The notes under the pieces were generated by a model. That model was not told the DNA's origin. It saw only the letters and a list, made by a program, of their open reading frames with translations, and ran no database searches. The position numbers were made by a program, and so were the translations under genes. 64,000 nt of DNA from Brevipalpus yothersi (Eukaryota; Arthropoda; Arachnida; Trombidiformes; Tenuipalpidae): the NCBI GenBank assembly GCA_003956705.1, contig QZCP01000290.1, positions 62,001 to 126,000 of the forward strand, written 5' to 3'. Shown here in pieces: positions 23,401 to 36,300 of this stretch; the stretch's first letter is position 1, and each line of letters begins with the position of its first letter.

Positions 23401-25783
23401 ATTGAAATTACGATGAATGAATGACATGCAAGATAAACGCTAGGCTTCGGTGAAGATTGATTATATACACAAGATGAAATGACACTTGAGAGGCACATTT
23501 GATCACATAGGATGATGATGATGATGATGAGAGACGAAATAAGCTGAAGCAAAACAGATAAAAGAGCATGGTTTAGTGTCCATTAGTCGAGAATATTATC
23601 GACTATGAGTCTGGGTGGAAAGAATAAAGAATCCATATTAGAGGTCCATCTGTCATAATGGAACTCCATGGAATCTCATTCTCTAGCAAATAGAATTAAC
23701 ATCAGACAATTTCCAAGTCAATTTCGATTTCTTATGCTCTCTTATTTTTTCTTCTTCTCCAGGAAAGATATTCTTGGACTCTCTCAGCATTTGTCGAATA
23801 TCGGGTCAAGCTCAAGACTCAATAAAAGTTTATACAATCATGATATGATCGAGAGATGGGCACTTCAGTCACCATCTTGAGTGTTCATGATATGAAAGTA
23901 TGACTCTCAACAAAATAAATGCAAACACTTCGAGATGGTCTGAATTACATTACACTTATCTACCGCTGCTAGTATTTCTAGTTTATTTTATCTAGCGAAT
24001 ATTTCTCCAATAAGACTCATCGATAGTTGTCGAGTGTTACCTTTCTAGACGATGTCGGATGATGAAGCTTATCGATCGACCTTTCTGTCTGGATAAATTA
24101 AAGGGAGTTTGTGAGTTTTCATGGAATGTTTGGCTTCATTCGAAGAATTCACGGACACACTGTGTGCATATAACTTCAATTTACATCGTTTTCTACAGCT
24201 AGCCGATGGAAAAGAATCTCAGAGATGAGAGCAGATAATTTGATTCTCTTGAGCAGGAATCTTTTTATGGCGACTGCTTATTCAAGAAGCCCTAGAAGCG
24301 TCTGTGGAACATTTTGAAGCCCAAGAAGCCCTCAAGCCATTACATCTCATCTTTAATTATGAATTTCAAATGGGAACCCTCTTATTCTTTCATAATTTTG
24401 AAATTTAATCACGATTTTCACTCGATAGCTCTTATTTGCTTGTTTGAGTGGTGCTAGTAATATCATCACTACTATCATGGACCTATTTGAAGTTGTTAAT
24501 GGGCAATGCTACATGTGGCTTTAGAAATTGATTCGATTTCAAATCATTCAGCTACATGGATAAATGAAGAAGCTATAAAATCTCTCTAATATACCCTTCA
24601 TGGCAACATAAAATTGAACATTTTCTCTCCCTTCTATGCATATGAGTGTGTACACGATGTTTCCAGAATGGTTTAAAGTATACTACAAGACCCCGTTGTT
24701 ACTTGATAACGATTCATACAGTATTCATTCACAAATAGATCAAATATGAGTGAATGAGAAACGAATTGGCACTGAATAATGATCGTTTTCATCATATTTT
24801 TCCCATTGTGATGGCTAATGCATGCTCAATTACCGCGAATTATCATGGCATCAACGATGGGAGAGCAAAGTTCAGAGAATATTCAGCTGAGAATAGCGTG
24901 ACATGTGTTTGGCAATAATGGGTACTCTTCTAGTATGCCAAAGAGAAAAGAATAAAAGGCAAGAAAAGCATAAAGAATCGGATAAATCGATGCAATATAG
25001 CCAAAAATGCAGAATTGTCTTGGGAAGAGGGTCAAAAAAGGAGAATAAAAGCAAAGAAAAAGAAAATGAATAGTTTTCAGTAAGAATGGACACGCGAATA
25101 GAGCGTTCCAAAATCCAACCAAGAAATTTACATAGACAGGAAAGCCTATCAATACTTGGAGGAATAAAAACAGGAGAGAATAAATTCATTCCATTCGCTT
25201 GGCATACAGAAAACCATTGAAAATAAGCCAATAAATAGAAGCTTTGGTAGCTTCAGGATTCTCATTTTTATGATTTTCAGATTGGTAGCAGCCAACTACG
25301 TTTGAGTTTCAGTAACTTTTCAAAATAAAAGAAGTTATACATCACAGAGGTAATGTGGTTAAATTTTTGCCAAGTTCAGTACCTTTTCAATCAGGAAATT
25401 CTTCTGAAGCGGCTTTCAATGAGTATGTGAAACTAGTGAATGGCTCTAAAAGTTTGACTCTCATGTAACAGAATGTATCAAATAAAATGCATGAGAAGAA
25501 TTTGAAACTGTTTAAGATTACCTGGTTCTGATCGGGATCCCAGATCGTTATTCACATGGAACAATCTCTTATTGTGGGATGAAGAATAGTCATCGGAGGA
25601 TTGTTCGGAAGATAAGTGTTGCGAATGATGATGTGAAAGATGAGAACGACTTCTATCATACTGATCATATTCATTCACATTTGAAGATGAGAATTTTGAT
25701 GTGTAATGAGTATCCGCTGTGACAAGCAAATAACCATAAGGCACGATTAATGTGAAAAATATACAAGAAAAATTCCACTTCAT
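5160..25783 (-). CDS. Ror: Ror-family receptor (Ig, Frizzled CRD, kringle, TM, degenerate tyrosine kinase)
   Basis: Wnt-binding receptor of the Ror family, rebuilt from nine minus-strand exons: 25522-25783, 16743-16914, 15336-15400, 13449-13766, 12066-12234, 10289-10658, 8834-9020, 8326-8556 and 5160-6814. All junctions are GT-AG and in phase, giving 1142 residues. Order: signal peptide (1-24); Ser/His/Asp/Glu-rich linker to about 166; Ig domain (167-272, RCSF and YYKCEA cysteines); Ser/Asn-rich linker (273-354); Frizzled CRD with all ten cysteines (355-501); kringle with six cysteines (519-591); membrane helix (603-622); kinase (about 750-1046). HRD Asp913, the alpha-C Glu794 and the activation-loop pair Tyr943/Tyr944 are kept. 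The VAIK Lys is Arg777, DFG is NFR (931-933) and the glycine loop is worn, so I expect a pseudokinase. The first exon and its link to the second rest on phase and signal peptide alone. A start inside the Ig exon frame at 14067 or 14019 is the alternative. Confidence 0.87.
6815..8325 (-). other. Ror intron between kringle and transmembrane/kinase exons
   Basis: A 1.5-kb intron. Read on the minus strand, its 3' end is a pure CT microsatellite followed by CCGTCTACAG, so the simple repeat serves as the polypyrimidine tract. A plus-strand open frame of 137 codons at 7376-7789 lies inside it and resembles nothing I know. Confidence 0.75.
6824..6861. repeat. (AG)n microsatellite at the acceptor of the Ror kinase exon
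   Basis: About 19 AG units on the plus strand (CT on the coding strand), ending some 10 nt from the intron acceptor of the last Ror exon. Confidence 0.97.
10120..10150. repeat. (AC)n(GT)n perfect palindrome
   Basis: An AC run that switches at ATGT into a GT run, so the central 20-odd bases are their own reverse complement. It lies in the Ror intron upstream of the first CRD exon junction. Confidence 0.9.
11679..11790. repeat. 56-bp unit duplicated in tandem
   Basis: Two copies, 11679-11734 and 11735-11790, appear identical along their length and are followed by a few bases of a third. The unit is not a multiple of three and lies in a Ror intron. Confidence 0.9.
15694..15773. repeat. (CT)n microsatellite, about 80 bp
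   Basis: An uninterrupted CT run in the Ror intron between the second and third exons. Confidence 0.98.
16331..16580 (-). other. Possible alternative last exon of Ror (short secreted form)
   Basis: A minus-strand block preceded by an acceptor (AAATTCTTCAG) is open for 82 codons to a TAA. Its phase fits the donor of the second Ror exon exactly, as does the main third exon at 15336-15400. Using it would give a protein of about 227 residues made of the signal peptide, the acidic linker and a tail with two cysteines, without Ig, CRD or kinase. The amino-acid mix looks coding-like. I see no AATAAA close downstream, and no homologue is known to me. Confidence 0.3.
17037..17092. repeat. (AG)n microsatellite, about 56 bp
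   Basis: An uninterrupted AG run within the first Ror intron, about 120 bp upstream (minus strand) of the second exon. Confidence 0.98.
20369..20409. repeat. (AG)n microsatellite, about 41 bp
   Basis: An uninterrupted AG run within the first Ror intron. Confidence 0.98.
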
Positions 25784-27799
25784 GACTTGCAAGAGAATCA
25801 AATCTTATTCCCTTGCAGGCATAAAAAATTGGAAGCAAAAGAAGCAAAGATAAATCGAATTATCTTCTCTCAATAAAGTGGATGCAATCGTCATCATAAT
25901 CGGTGGCACGTAGTCACAATAGTTGTCACACTTGACAGTCAAAATTTTCATCACGATCAAAGATTCAACACTTCTTTTGGGCTCCTCAAAGTAGCAAAAC
26001 AGTCACGATTAACGTTCCCCTTTTCCAGACCAAAGTACACATTGAAGATGTTTCACAGTGTTGTATGTTTCTCCAAAGTTGCTAGAATACTGACTGGAAA
26101 GACAAACACACACGATTTGGAATACCATTTCGAGCCTATACTCCCTCAACCAAGCTCACTGTATTCTCATTTTTCTCTCTATTCCTTTACTCTCTTTGCT
26201 CTCTTTGCTCTCTACTCTCTTTCTTCCTCTCTCTATCTTTCTCTCTTTCTATCGTTCTTTCTTTATTTCTTTCTTTCCCTTACTCTCTCTCTCTCTCTCT
26301 CCCCCTCTCTTTTCTACAGCATTCTTTGTTTGGCAGTTTCTCTTTCAACCGCTCGATACTCTTCAGATCGAGATTCTTTCAGTATTCTTGCCCCTGCAAG
26401 CTTACTTCTCTGTCGAACAGAAACTTTCCGATTTCCTTTTTCTTGTATCTTTTTCTACCTGCTCTTTACATTCGCTCAGAGTTTCAGATTGATAAAGTTC
26501 TTCACTTTCTCTCTCTCTCTTTTATTTTTCATTTATCGACTTATTTTTTTGATTATTCTGAAGGCATTGGAAGGTGCTCTCTCTCTCTTTCTCTGGCTCT
26601 TTTTATTCTCGCCTCGCTTTTGCTTCGCACACCAATTTCCCGCCAACTATGGCCTCTCGGGCTGTGGAAAGTAATTTCATTTTGTGTGCTCGATGAAATT
26701 GAACGAAACCGAATAACTAGAGGCTATGACACTTGATTAAAGTGTGTTTTCAACAGTGATCGAAGCAAAATTCCACTCTGTACATCGGAAATGACACTTT
26801 GATCGCTTGTCGTGACATTTGAATGGATAGAATATTTTAGCATTACTTAGCAAAGGAATGCTCTAAAATGTCAGAAATATGGCAAAATATGAAGCTCAAA
26901 TTACTATTTAATCGAAATTTTGTGCACAAAATCTGAATTTGAATCCAAAAGGTCTGAGTGTTACCTTACCTCTTCGATTTTATCGCATTTTATTTTATTT
27001 CTCTAACAAAATTAAGTTTTGATCGAAACTTTACAAAAATTGTTTCTCCGCGCAACCTTGATCGTTGCTGTTGAAATTCAATTTAAACACTTCAATTCAG
27101 AGCAAGTGAAGCGGAATTTGCAATCGAGTTGGGTGTTAATAGACTAGCCAAACATTTGATTCAATGTAAATGGAGGAGTACAGGCGATGATTGCTCAACT
27201 TCGATGGGTGGGCAAATGAATAGCTCGACTTTGGCGTAAGAATCGTGAATTATCATGAATGAAAGGAAAAAAGAGGAGATAATTTTAGATGGGCTCGCCT
27301 TAATTATCAGTTTGGGTGAGATAAAAGGTGATTCTCCCAGCAAATATTATCACTCATCAGCCAGCCAGTAATTTTTGGCACTTTTTTGCTCTCAAAGCCA
27401 TCAAATTGATTATAATGATCTTCACTGGTAGATCAGCTCTCACTTCTTATTCTTATGAATGGCAGAAGATTTTTCACTGGCTCAAACAAAAGATGGTACA
27501 AAAAGAATTGAGCTCCACAAGGTTTGTAGTATTACTTTTATTTCTTGAGCAGATATTTGGACAAACCATCCTTAAATCAATGAATGAGTATAAAGTGGAA
27601 GAAACTGAAAGATAAAGCAAAGAGGATCACTAAAGAGAAGTAGAGAGAACCTCAAAGTGTACTGGAAAAACTCTTAGAAAGAGATGATCAATTATAGATG
27701 ATAGATGCTTGGAAGCAATCAATTGCGGCGATGATATATATCGGCGAGCATGTAATAGCAAAGATTCATAGACTATGAATTATCATCTCTTTCTCTTTT

Positions 27800-27803
<4 letters not shown>

Positions 27804-27894
<91 letters not shown>
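27804..27894. repeat. (CT)n microsatellite, about 91 bp
   Basis: The longest dinucleotide run in the window, uninterrupted. Both strands read as repeat open frames (Ser-Leu or Glu-Arg) that are not genes. Confidence 0.98.
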
Positions 27895-27896
<2 letters not shown>

Positions 27897-30800
27897 ATCG
27901 CAACCACACCAAGAAAATCGGTTGTTCATTTCATGTACAAGTCCCTTGTTATTCATCCATATCCAATGCACTCTCTTTTTCTCGGTCCCCGAGCTCTGAT
28001 CTTTGCTTCCTTGTCTCTGATTCCTCTTACATCACTTAGGCTAGAGATGAAGTTATGGAGGATAAAGATGGAAAATGGGTTATGATAAGGAGAAGAAGAA
28101 GAGGAAGAAGAATGAGTGATGTAAAGAGAAGTGAAAATGATGGAGAAGAAATTTGTTTCCGATTTACACTGAGAAATCACATGCATTTCAGGTGAATGTA
28201 GAAGGATTTCTCGTCTACAGATAAAATCCAGCTACTATAAATACTACTACTACCCATGATACAGTCGCAATTGTATCTGTGAAGACCAACAGTATTAGGC
28301 GTTCTGTGTTGCCTGTGTTGGCGAGCAAGTGAGAAGGCAAAATTGATGCTGCAGGCAGTGTTCGTGTCCTTATATTGACACAAATCACGTAAATTCTCAG
28401 TATAGTTCTGAGTGTATCTAAGTGTATCCACTTTACTCGCCACTACTTTCTCTCTCTTGTGTGTATTCACTTCATCATCTTGTTCGTAGACTTTCTCTCT
28501 CTCTTTCGTTTCGCCTTCTTCATCATACAAGATCATCTCTGGTAAATATGACGATGATGATTTGCGTGCTCATACATTTACCTGTCCAAATTATCTCCAG
28601 AATCATCATCACAAATCTTTTTCATCCCGTCCATCTCATCATTAGGGGACACATATAGAAATCTAGAAGATTGTAGCTCTAAATTATTCTATCAACAACT
28701 TTTCTCCTTCCAAAATCTCGATCATTTTGATGCACACACACACTGAACCCTTTTTCTGATCATTGTCAATAATCTAATGCATGATTGCGTTTCCGGAAAA
28801 ATCATCAAGAGAGAGAGAGAGATTTTGCCTGGTTAAAGTTTGTGAGCCAATTTTGTCGTGCAAACAAATCAAAAGAGACTGATTTTCAGATATAAGCGTG
28901 TCTAAGTTGGTTACTCAGAACTTTTTCTTACTATTGAAAGAAGTGAGGGTGAAAGAGACTAGAGAGCGAATCAGTCCTAAAAATAATCACTCATATTCAG
29001 GATTCTCGGAGCTTTTTTCTTTGGTTCATTGAACGATTCACTCGAAAGCTTTTACTGGAATGAGTTAGATCGAAGAACTTTCGGTTGCCACGAATTCACG
29101 ACTTGTCAAAACTATTCTTTCCGCTGTTGAACAATTCTAAGCCTATTCTATGTATTCTCCTTGTTAGCAAATAGGAGAGAGAGAGAGAGAAAAGAGAGAG
29201 AGAGAGAAGAGGCGAAGAAAAAGAACCGAGAAAAGAATAAAAGATAGCACATTTTGACCCTGTTTGACGTTTATTTGACAGATTCGATCCGATTCGACAC
29301 AATGCCATGAACAGATGAAATAGTTACCCTCATTCAAAGTATACAGAGCTTTGCTTCTATTCAAACTGTTTGAGACAATAGAAAGAAATTCAGTTTATAT
29401 AATCGAGAAAAACGATATTATAAAAAGATGTGCTCAAATCAAACTTTCTCTTGAAAAATTCTCAAAAAATTGAAAAGAATATAAGTACTATCTCCTTGGC
29501 TGTCTGTTATCTTTATCAGATTCAATATTGAAATTGAATTCAAATCAATAACCTCGGAGTCAAGAAGTATGCAAGAAAATTTGATCAATTTTCGCCATAC
29601 CCAGTGACCTGATCTCTTAGAGAAGAACTTATCTGATGAACTTCTTGAACCTGATATGAAAGTTCAGATATTAAAAAATTCAGCATTCGCTCTATAGATT
29701 GAGAATTCTTTCATAGAACCTGAGACTTGAGTTAATTAGAACGATATTCATCAAGAAAACATTCTAAAGTTTTCTCTCTCATGAAGATATTTTTCCATTG
29801 TTGAGCTGTGAGAGCTTGCTTTCAAATCTTATTAGATCGCAACAAACGAAATGAGTTCATCTTTAAACTTTGCTTGGAAGACACTTTTCCTTCTGGGTAT
29901 AATTGATATCGAAAAATATGCGTGTAAGACAACCTGAAGATGATGAAAATGATGGCAACATCATCTCATCCATCTTGATTTGAGTCGAATTTAGGATCAA
30001 AAATACCTGTGATGTCAACGTGATTGATCAAAGCACCTATACTAATTAAGGTTCTCTGAATAATCTCACTCACACTTTCCACTTCGATGCTATTTTTTCG
30101 TGGTTTTGAGACCTATCAATTTCAAGAATGATACGAATCATCCTAGCCACATGAAAAATTATGACTGACAAAGATACTCGAGATACTCTGATCCAAGGAT
30201 ATCAGCCATACTTTGGTTTTCTTGCACAAAAAATGAAATACCATGCGTTTCTTGACCAATTTAGATGAATTCTTCAGAGAAAAAGCAGTTTCGTGCATCC
30301 TTCAAACTCATGAAAATCTCCAAACCGATTGATGTCTTTGAAAAGAATGGGTCCGATTTGAATTATCGACTAGAATATTTCTCATGTCTCATCTGGTTGA
30401 AGTATTGTGAAAAGATTCCGTTCACCAAAGTCAGCCTCCAAGTGAACATACATCTCAACGAAAGATGAATTGGAAGTGAGTTTTCAAAAGTTGTTGATGA
30501 TAAGTTGCCGATTTTCTTAGGGTTTCATTTTTTTCCAATCATTTTGCTTTTCGATCTATTTTTCTTTTTCACGCCTCTAGTTTTTCACAATCTGTTCTTC
30601 TCATTCTACCAGCCCAACAAATCAATAGCGAAAGCTCACCGGAACCAGTGGAACAACAAATACACTTTCTCTCTATTTCTGAGTCCAGTCAAGATTGATA
30701 GTTGAGCTGGAGAATGTTAGATAATGGAGCACGAATGTGGGGAACAATTCTTCAACCAACTACTGGAGCTTTGAATGTCAGCAATGTTGAGCAAACATGG

Positions 30801-31930
30801 CCGATGGGCTGAGAGACATCCTCGGCTGCACACCACATCATGAATTGAATGAAGCTGATATTGATGATGATACAAGGGAAAAGATATACATCATGACCAT
30901 CAACAAAGGAATAGAAGAATGAAAATCTTTCACTACACTGTTCAGCTCATATATTTGCATTGGGAAATGAGAGAAAAATTGAGCTTTTTGAAATGAACCT
31001 GTTCATGAAAAACTGATATCAATGCCGAAGATGAATCGAGAATTCGGAAGGAAGTATAAGCCCTCGAGAAAATACTTGTTGCTATTTGCTCATTGAGGAG
31101 TGTACTGAGGTGTGTTTATGAGTATAGAAACCTCGGTGAGCTCAAAAGAGGGTGAAAAACAAATATCACACCAATAATGTCTCATGTTGCTCTATCAAAG
31201 TCTTCGGTCGGAACAAATGGATGTTGTATGATGAAAAGAAACCCTAGTAAAATATAACAGGATTTCTGATATTCTTAGGATTTTTGTTATTTGATCTCAG
31301 AGAAGGAAAGGAAGAAAGTAGATATCGCTTTGATAAGATGTTAGATCACTCTTCACGAAAGATCGATGAATAAATCATTGGAAGAGAGTTTTGATATAGT
31401 TCTGTCATCCCAAAAACTGAAGAAAGAGTTTGATATTCGAGAAAAAACTCTGAGATGACACCAAGAGCAAGCGATCGAATAATTTTTGAACAAGCTTAAA
31501 GCACCATACTGTCGATCAAGATATGTCTCAAGACCTACTGGAACTAATCTTTAGTCGAGAATAAGGCTCGTATTGAGATCGGAAAAAGATCATCTCGAGT
31601 ATACATGAAAATCCCTCGAGAACAAGAGTATTGCAATCCGATTCTGATAGAGAGAGGAGAAGACAAGAAGAGAGACTCTACGCTTTTGCTATCATTAGCT
31701 ATTCTATGATGATGATGGTATCGTAATTTATCATGCAAAGACTGTGAATCTAGCGAATGGTTCAATCTAACTACTGAATTCCCATGCATACTCGAGTATC
31801 GAAGCAAAAGACTGCTAGTAACCGAAAATTGTCGAAGATGCAAATTAGTGTAAACTTTCCGGTGACTGAATCGAATAAGTTATCATGCATAATGTTGCCT
31901 AACAAAGTAGGACTATGCTGGAAGAGCTTC

Positions 31931-31933
<3 letters not shown>

Positions 31934-31989
<56 letters not shown>
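31934..31989. repeat. (AG)n microsatellite, about 56 bp
   Basis: An uninterrupted AG run in the gene-poor region. Confidence 0.98.
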
Positions 31990-31990
<1 letters not shown>

Positions 31991-33338
31991 AAGTTGATCA
32001 AACAGTTTGAGTATGTATTCAGATAAGAATTCAAACATTCTTACAAAGCCGAAAGAATCAATCGTATAAAGATTGTACCCCCTCAGCTTGACCAGCCTAG
32101 TTCGCCTGAATGACACTTCCTGATAGTGAAAGTGAATAGAAAGTATCATCGCATTGAATACGATGAGCCTCTATTCAAGATCATTCAATCAGATGAGTGT
32201 GTATTCCTTCTTTCCAAATGAGAAGCTCAAGAGAAATAGTACCTTTTCGTAGCATTAAGCTGAAATATCTCGATTGGATAACTCGAGTTTACCCAAGTAT
32301 TGCCATCAGGAAGAGGGAGAAAGATTGGTCAGAAAAAGCCCATCTTCATGCCAAAGAAGAGTGGATAAAATATCTTCTACTTGAATTGGCCAACTGGTCT
32401 GAGGCTTTGCAGGGAAGAAAAACTATTTCAACAATTAAGAGGTGAATAAAAAAGCAGCCCAATCATGGCAAATGGAGGTATCTGATGCTTGTGAGTGTGG
32501 AAAACTTCCTTTGAGGGTGAATTTTCTCACAGTCAACCTTTCAGGAAACTATTTTTTTCATGAATTTTGTGCAAAAAATGAAAGCCATTCGCTCAAATTT
32601 AGCTTGAAAGATAAATCGCAAGAAAGACAGCAGAAACTTGAGACTTGGAGCCACTTTTCTCAGTTGATGGTAGGAAAACATTAGACTAAAAAAGAGATGG
32701 ATCACCTGTAACGATAATTTGCTTTTGAAATTTCGGAAGGATGAGCTTCACCATCAATCTTCCATAACATAGATGAATTCGAATATTCGAAACGATTTTC
32801 GTCTCAACAGTATCGTTTTTCTTCGTTTTGGTTCTTAGATGATATCCCAGAAGTTTAGAGACCACGAAACTTGGCTCTATCAATCTTCTACCATCTTCAG
32901 CTACCGGCTAAAAGCGAGCCATCTTCATTTTCTTACAGTACATGTCTGGCAGCTTGCATTTGAAACTAGGCATTCAAAGATGAAAATTGTAGTGAGATAA
33001 AAAGGATAGAGGTGAGGTAAGCATTTCGAATTATATTATTCTTATATCCTCTGAATTGACTGATTCAAAGTTTTCAGGAGAAGCCTATTCTAATTACAAC
33101 TGTGATGCATTGTACTCTAACCTAGGAAGGTCCTCATTATATAGAATCGATTGAAATCATTCAATCTTAAGTGATGAATGACCATCGCAAAGGTTTCATT
33201 AACATTAAATAGTGATCGAGTCGAGAGAGAGAGGGTTAAACAAAATTCACTCCTAATCCGACTGAGAATTCATTGGGAAGTGGATCAACCCTCTGAAGTA
33301 GAGAATAGAATGAAGGCAGCTGTCTGAAACTTACATAT

Positions 33339-33344
33339 TTTATT
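33339..33344 (-). promoter_or_regulatory. Candidate polyadenylation signal of NUP160
   Basis: AATAAA on the minus strand, about 46 nt past the NUP160 stop codon. Confidence 0.45.
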
Positions 33345-33389
33345 GGCAGATATTCAAATGCAAAAATATTGAGGGTGAAAAAAGTTTAG

Positions 33390-36300
33390 CTAACTGGGTC
33401 TCGCTAAGGTACATGTTGTTATAAGTTTTTGGTATTGTTGATATTTTTCAGTTAGCTGATTGAAAAGTTCTTTATATTCTTTATGGTCGGCTGTTTCGGT
33501 CTCCAAAATTTTGAGAAGGCACTTAATATGCTGGTGAGGATAATAGACGATAGATCTGTCTCCAACCCGTGGCACCTAGGGATAGGAGAAACAATTCCTT
33601 AGTAATTTTTAACCTTTATTAATTACCTAAGTTGATCTTACCTCTAAATTGAAAAACTCAGACCCTCTACCAAGATAACCATCAGTATATTCGATGGCAA
33701 AAGTGACTGCGTGTTCGATGTAGTCATAGCTCATGAGTAAATAAAGCAACTCCGGTGGATTTCTCTTCTGAGGATGGTAGAAATGATATCAGAAATAATG
33801 TAATCATTAAAAAGATTTAAATTGATAGACTTAAGATATCTGTACCTGATACGATAGTTTTAAAGGAGCTGGTAGCGGAATGCCTGATGAGAGAAGCTTT
33901 TCTGCCACACAACGATGCAATTGTGACTGTTTCGGCTTCTCATATTTGTCAACATAAGCTAATATGAGGAATAGTAATTTATCAATTGGCAGCATATCAG
34001 ATCTAGCAATGAAACTCAATGCCGCTGTATTGTTGTCGATGAAACACTCGTTGATTTCCCTCAAACCAGCCTCATGGTTAATTTTGCGATTAGGAAGCTC
34101 AGTAAGATAGACATACTTTCCAACCAATCCTTCTAGAATTGGTTCATAGGAAAGATTGTAGTAGAAACTCAATTGGAAAGCCATGTCAAAGAGCAAATTT
34201 GATATCAAGAGAGTTATAGTTTCTTCGGCTGCCAGAGGGGTAGCAGCAACCGCATTGAGAGCAGGACTAATCTCCAACAGACGATACCGAGCATTTATCA
34301 GTACATATTCACACCGTATTTCATGGATTCCCAAATCTTGGATCTCTCTACGAACCCACATATCGTTTGCTTGACTTTCAGGATCTTCCTCATCGCTGGT
34401 ATGTTTTCGCTTCGTTGCTGAGCCATTTCTCACAGGTAAACTGTAGCTCATGGACGATGTGATAGGCTTAGGAACAGGACGGATAATCCAGGCATACTTT
34501 GGATCAACTAATTTCAAGGAATTTATGGTGAGAAGTAAACATTCAGCTTGTTTCTTGAGACTCGCTATTCCGCTGACTTCTTGTCCAAGTCTCTTGGCAT
34601 ATTCATAAGTTGTGGTAGCTGCTTTCCTGTAATTGTTCTCTTTGATGAAATAGGCGTAGAGAATATCATAAAAATCGACTTTCTTCTCTGTTTGAAGTAA
34701 GTCTCTGGATCTTGCTCTGAATTCCAGTATCGATACGAAGTCGTCAGTCATGTCACCATAAGAATAGCTGATCAATTCTTCGATTGCTTGATTTTCATAA
34801 AGACGGGCAGTAAATTGACGAAGGCAGTCCTTTCGTTGAATTGGAGAGGGGTTAAGTATCATGACTTGAAAAGCATTACCAGTATCACCATTCTCCAAAT
34901 GGCACATAAAAAGAGTAGTGAGAAAAGCTGAATAGTGAATATTGTAATTATCTTCCGTTGGGTCAAGATACTGGATAGCTTCGGTTGCCAAATCGATTAT
35001 TACACTAGTCAGTGCATTGAGACGACATAACCGGATGAGTTTGTTGAAAAAGTTATTCACTTCAGTATTGGAAAATTGGTTTGAAGGTTTTTCGAGTATC
35101 TCTTTGGGTGAATTTGGCATGAAAATTTTCTGTAAAAATGGTTCGGAGCGGATTCCTGCCAGAGAACTGTAAAAGAATGGGAGCGAAGTCTTTGGTTTAT
35201 TTGAGAAGCATCTATTCAATCCATGAATAAACTGACGGGAATGAGAGTTGAATGATGACCAGCTATCCAATAAACGAGCATACTCATCGAGATGATCAAA
35301 TTGTTCATATCCTAACATGAATTGCATGAGGTGTGGGGAATGAGAATTGGGCCAGATGACCTCAGCAATGAGATGCAGAAGTGATGGTAAAATAGAGAGC
35401 CAATTATGGCAATTGACGAGATCTTCCATATTGGTCAATCGTTGTACAAGAGTTTTTCGAACAGAGACACACTTTTTATGGTTGATGATGTACGCAAGAA
35501 CAGATTTTGGAGAGAAGTCACTTATGAAAGGTAAGTTCAATGGACCTCCGCGGTTAAGACTTATATATTCGTTCAGTTCTAATGTTGCGAGGAGAGACAA
35601 AGTATTCTCGATACCAAGTGATGAGTTTTGCTTAAGAGCCATGCATTTCTCGGAAAGCCAGAGCATTGAATAATACGATTGAAGATGGTGAATGTTCTTC
35701 TGAATTGAGGTATTCCTGATTTCAATGGCATTGTTGAGAGCAATTTTTCTCTTCTGAGCGGATCGAAGAACAAGTAATTGGAAGAGAAGAAGATTCCGAA
35801 GAAAGTTGTAGCGAAGACGGCACATTTGTTTCATACTTTCAGCGAGAATACAGTTGCCTACAGTGCCGACTAGGAACTGATCGATCGCATTACCAGGAGG
35901 AACAAGGCCATCAACTTCATCCTCCAAAATATTATTACGATCCAAGGAGAAACGATTCAAAATGACTTGTATAGCTTCGAATAGCTTTGGAGCTTCGTGA
36001 GTGATTTTCTCAAGCAAATTAACCATCCCTGCTCCTGGCTTCTCCCATACATCAGGATTGATCATGATATGATTATCGATGACATCCTCAGCTGTTTGAT
36101 CGAGAGGTTCGCCTGAGATCACACCAAGCTCAAATTCTCTTCTAGCCTCTGGAGACAAATGATTGTCAATCATTTTAGTCCCTTTTAAAAGAACCTGGAT
36201 GCTACCCTCCAGAGATGAGTCATCAGATAGTGTGTTAGAGATGATGTAGTTCACTGGATGGTGGAGGGAAAGAAGAACATGGTCCAAGGCATCATTTGGA

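Larger units (their letters stand above)
16915..25521 (-). other. First intron of Ror, 8.6 kb
   Basis: This is the longest intron in the window. It has AG microsatellites at 17037-17092 and 20369-20409, pyrimidine-rich stretches on the plus strand (about 17100-17420 and 18840-19240) and small TATG/TACA repeats near 22570. No gene on either strand is convincing. A 105-nt block at 20587-20691 has fitting splice sites and phase to be a cassette exon. Confidence 0.55.
25784..33389. other. Gene-poor region upstream of Ror and downstream of NUP160
   Basis: This 7.6-kb stretch should contain the Ror promoter and 5' UTR at its left and the NUP160 3' UTR at its right. Between them are a pyrimidine-rich plus-strand tract (about 26155-26620), two long AG/CT microsatellites, and many open frames below 100 codons with low-complexity or unrecognisable content. 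Two adjacent plus-strand frames at 32197-32684 are the least repeat-like, but I cannot assign them. Confidence 0.5.

Noticed and set aside
24872..25231. Hydrophobic minus-strand frames of 89 and 119 codons
   Set aside because: Two overlapping frames from pyrimidine-biased DNA; no motif, and they lie in the first Ror intron.
26042..26736. Overlapping plus-strand frames of 98 to 210 codons
   Set aside because: They are rich in Ser, Leu and Phe because the DNA is pyrimidine-rich; two frames are open at once, with no domain.
32197..32684. Two adjacent plus-strand frames (82 and 80 codons)
   Set aside because: They are in different frames, share no known motif, and the second has no ATG at its start. 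A small unknown gene cannot be excluded.
35347..35673. 108-codon plus-strand frame inside NUP160
   Set aside because: Antisense shadow of the well-supported NUP160 helical-domain exon.
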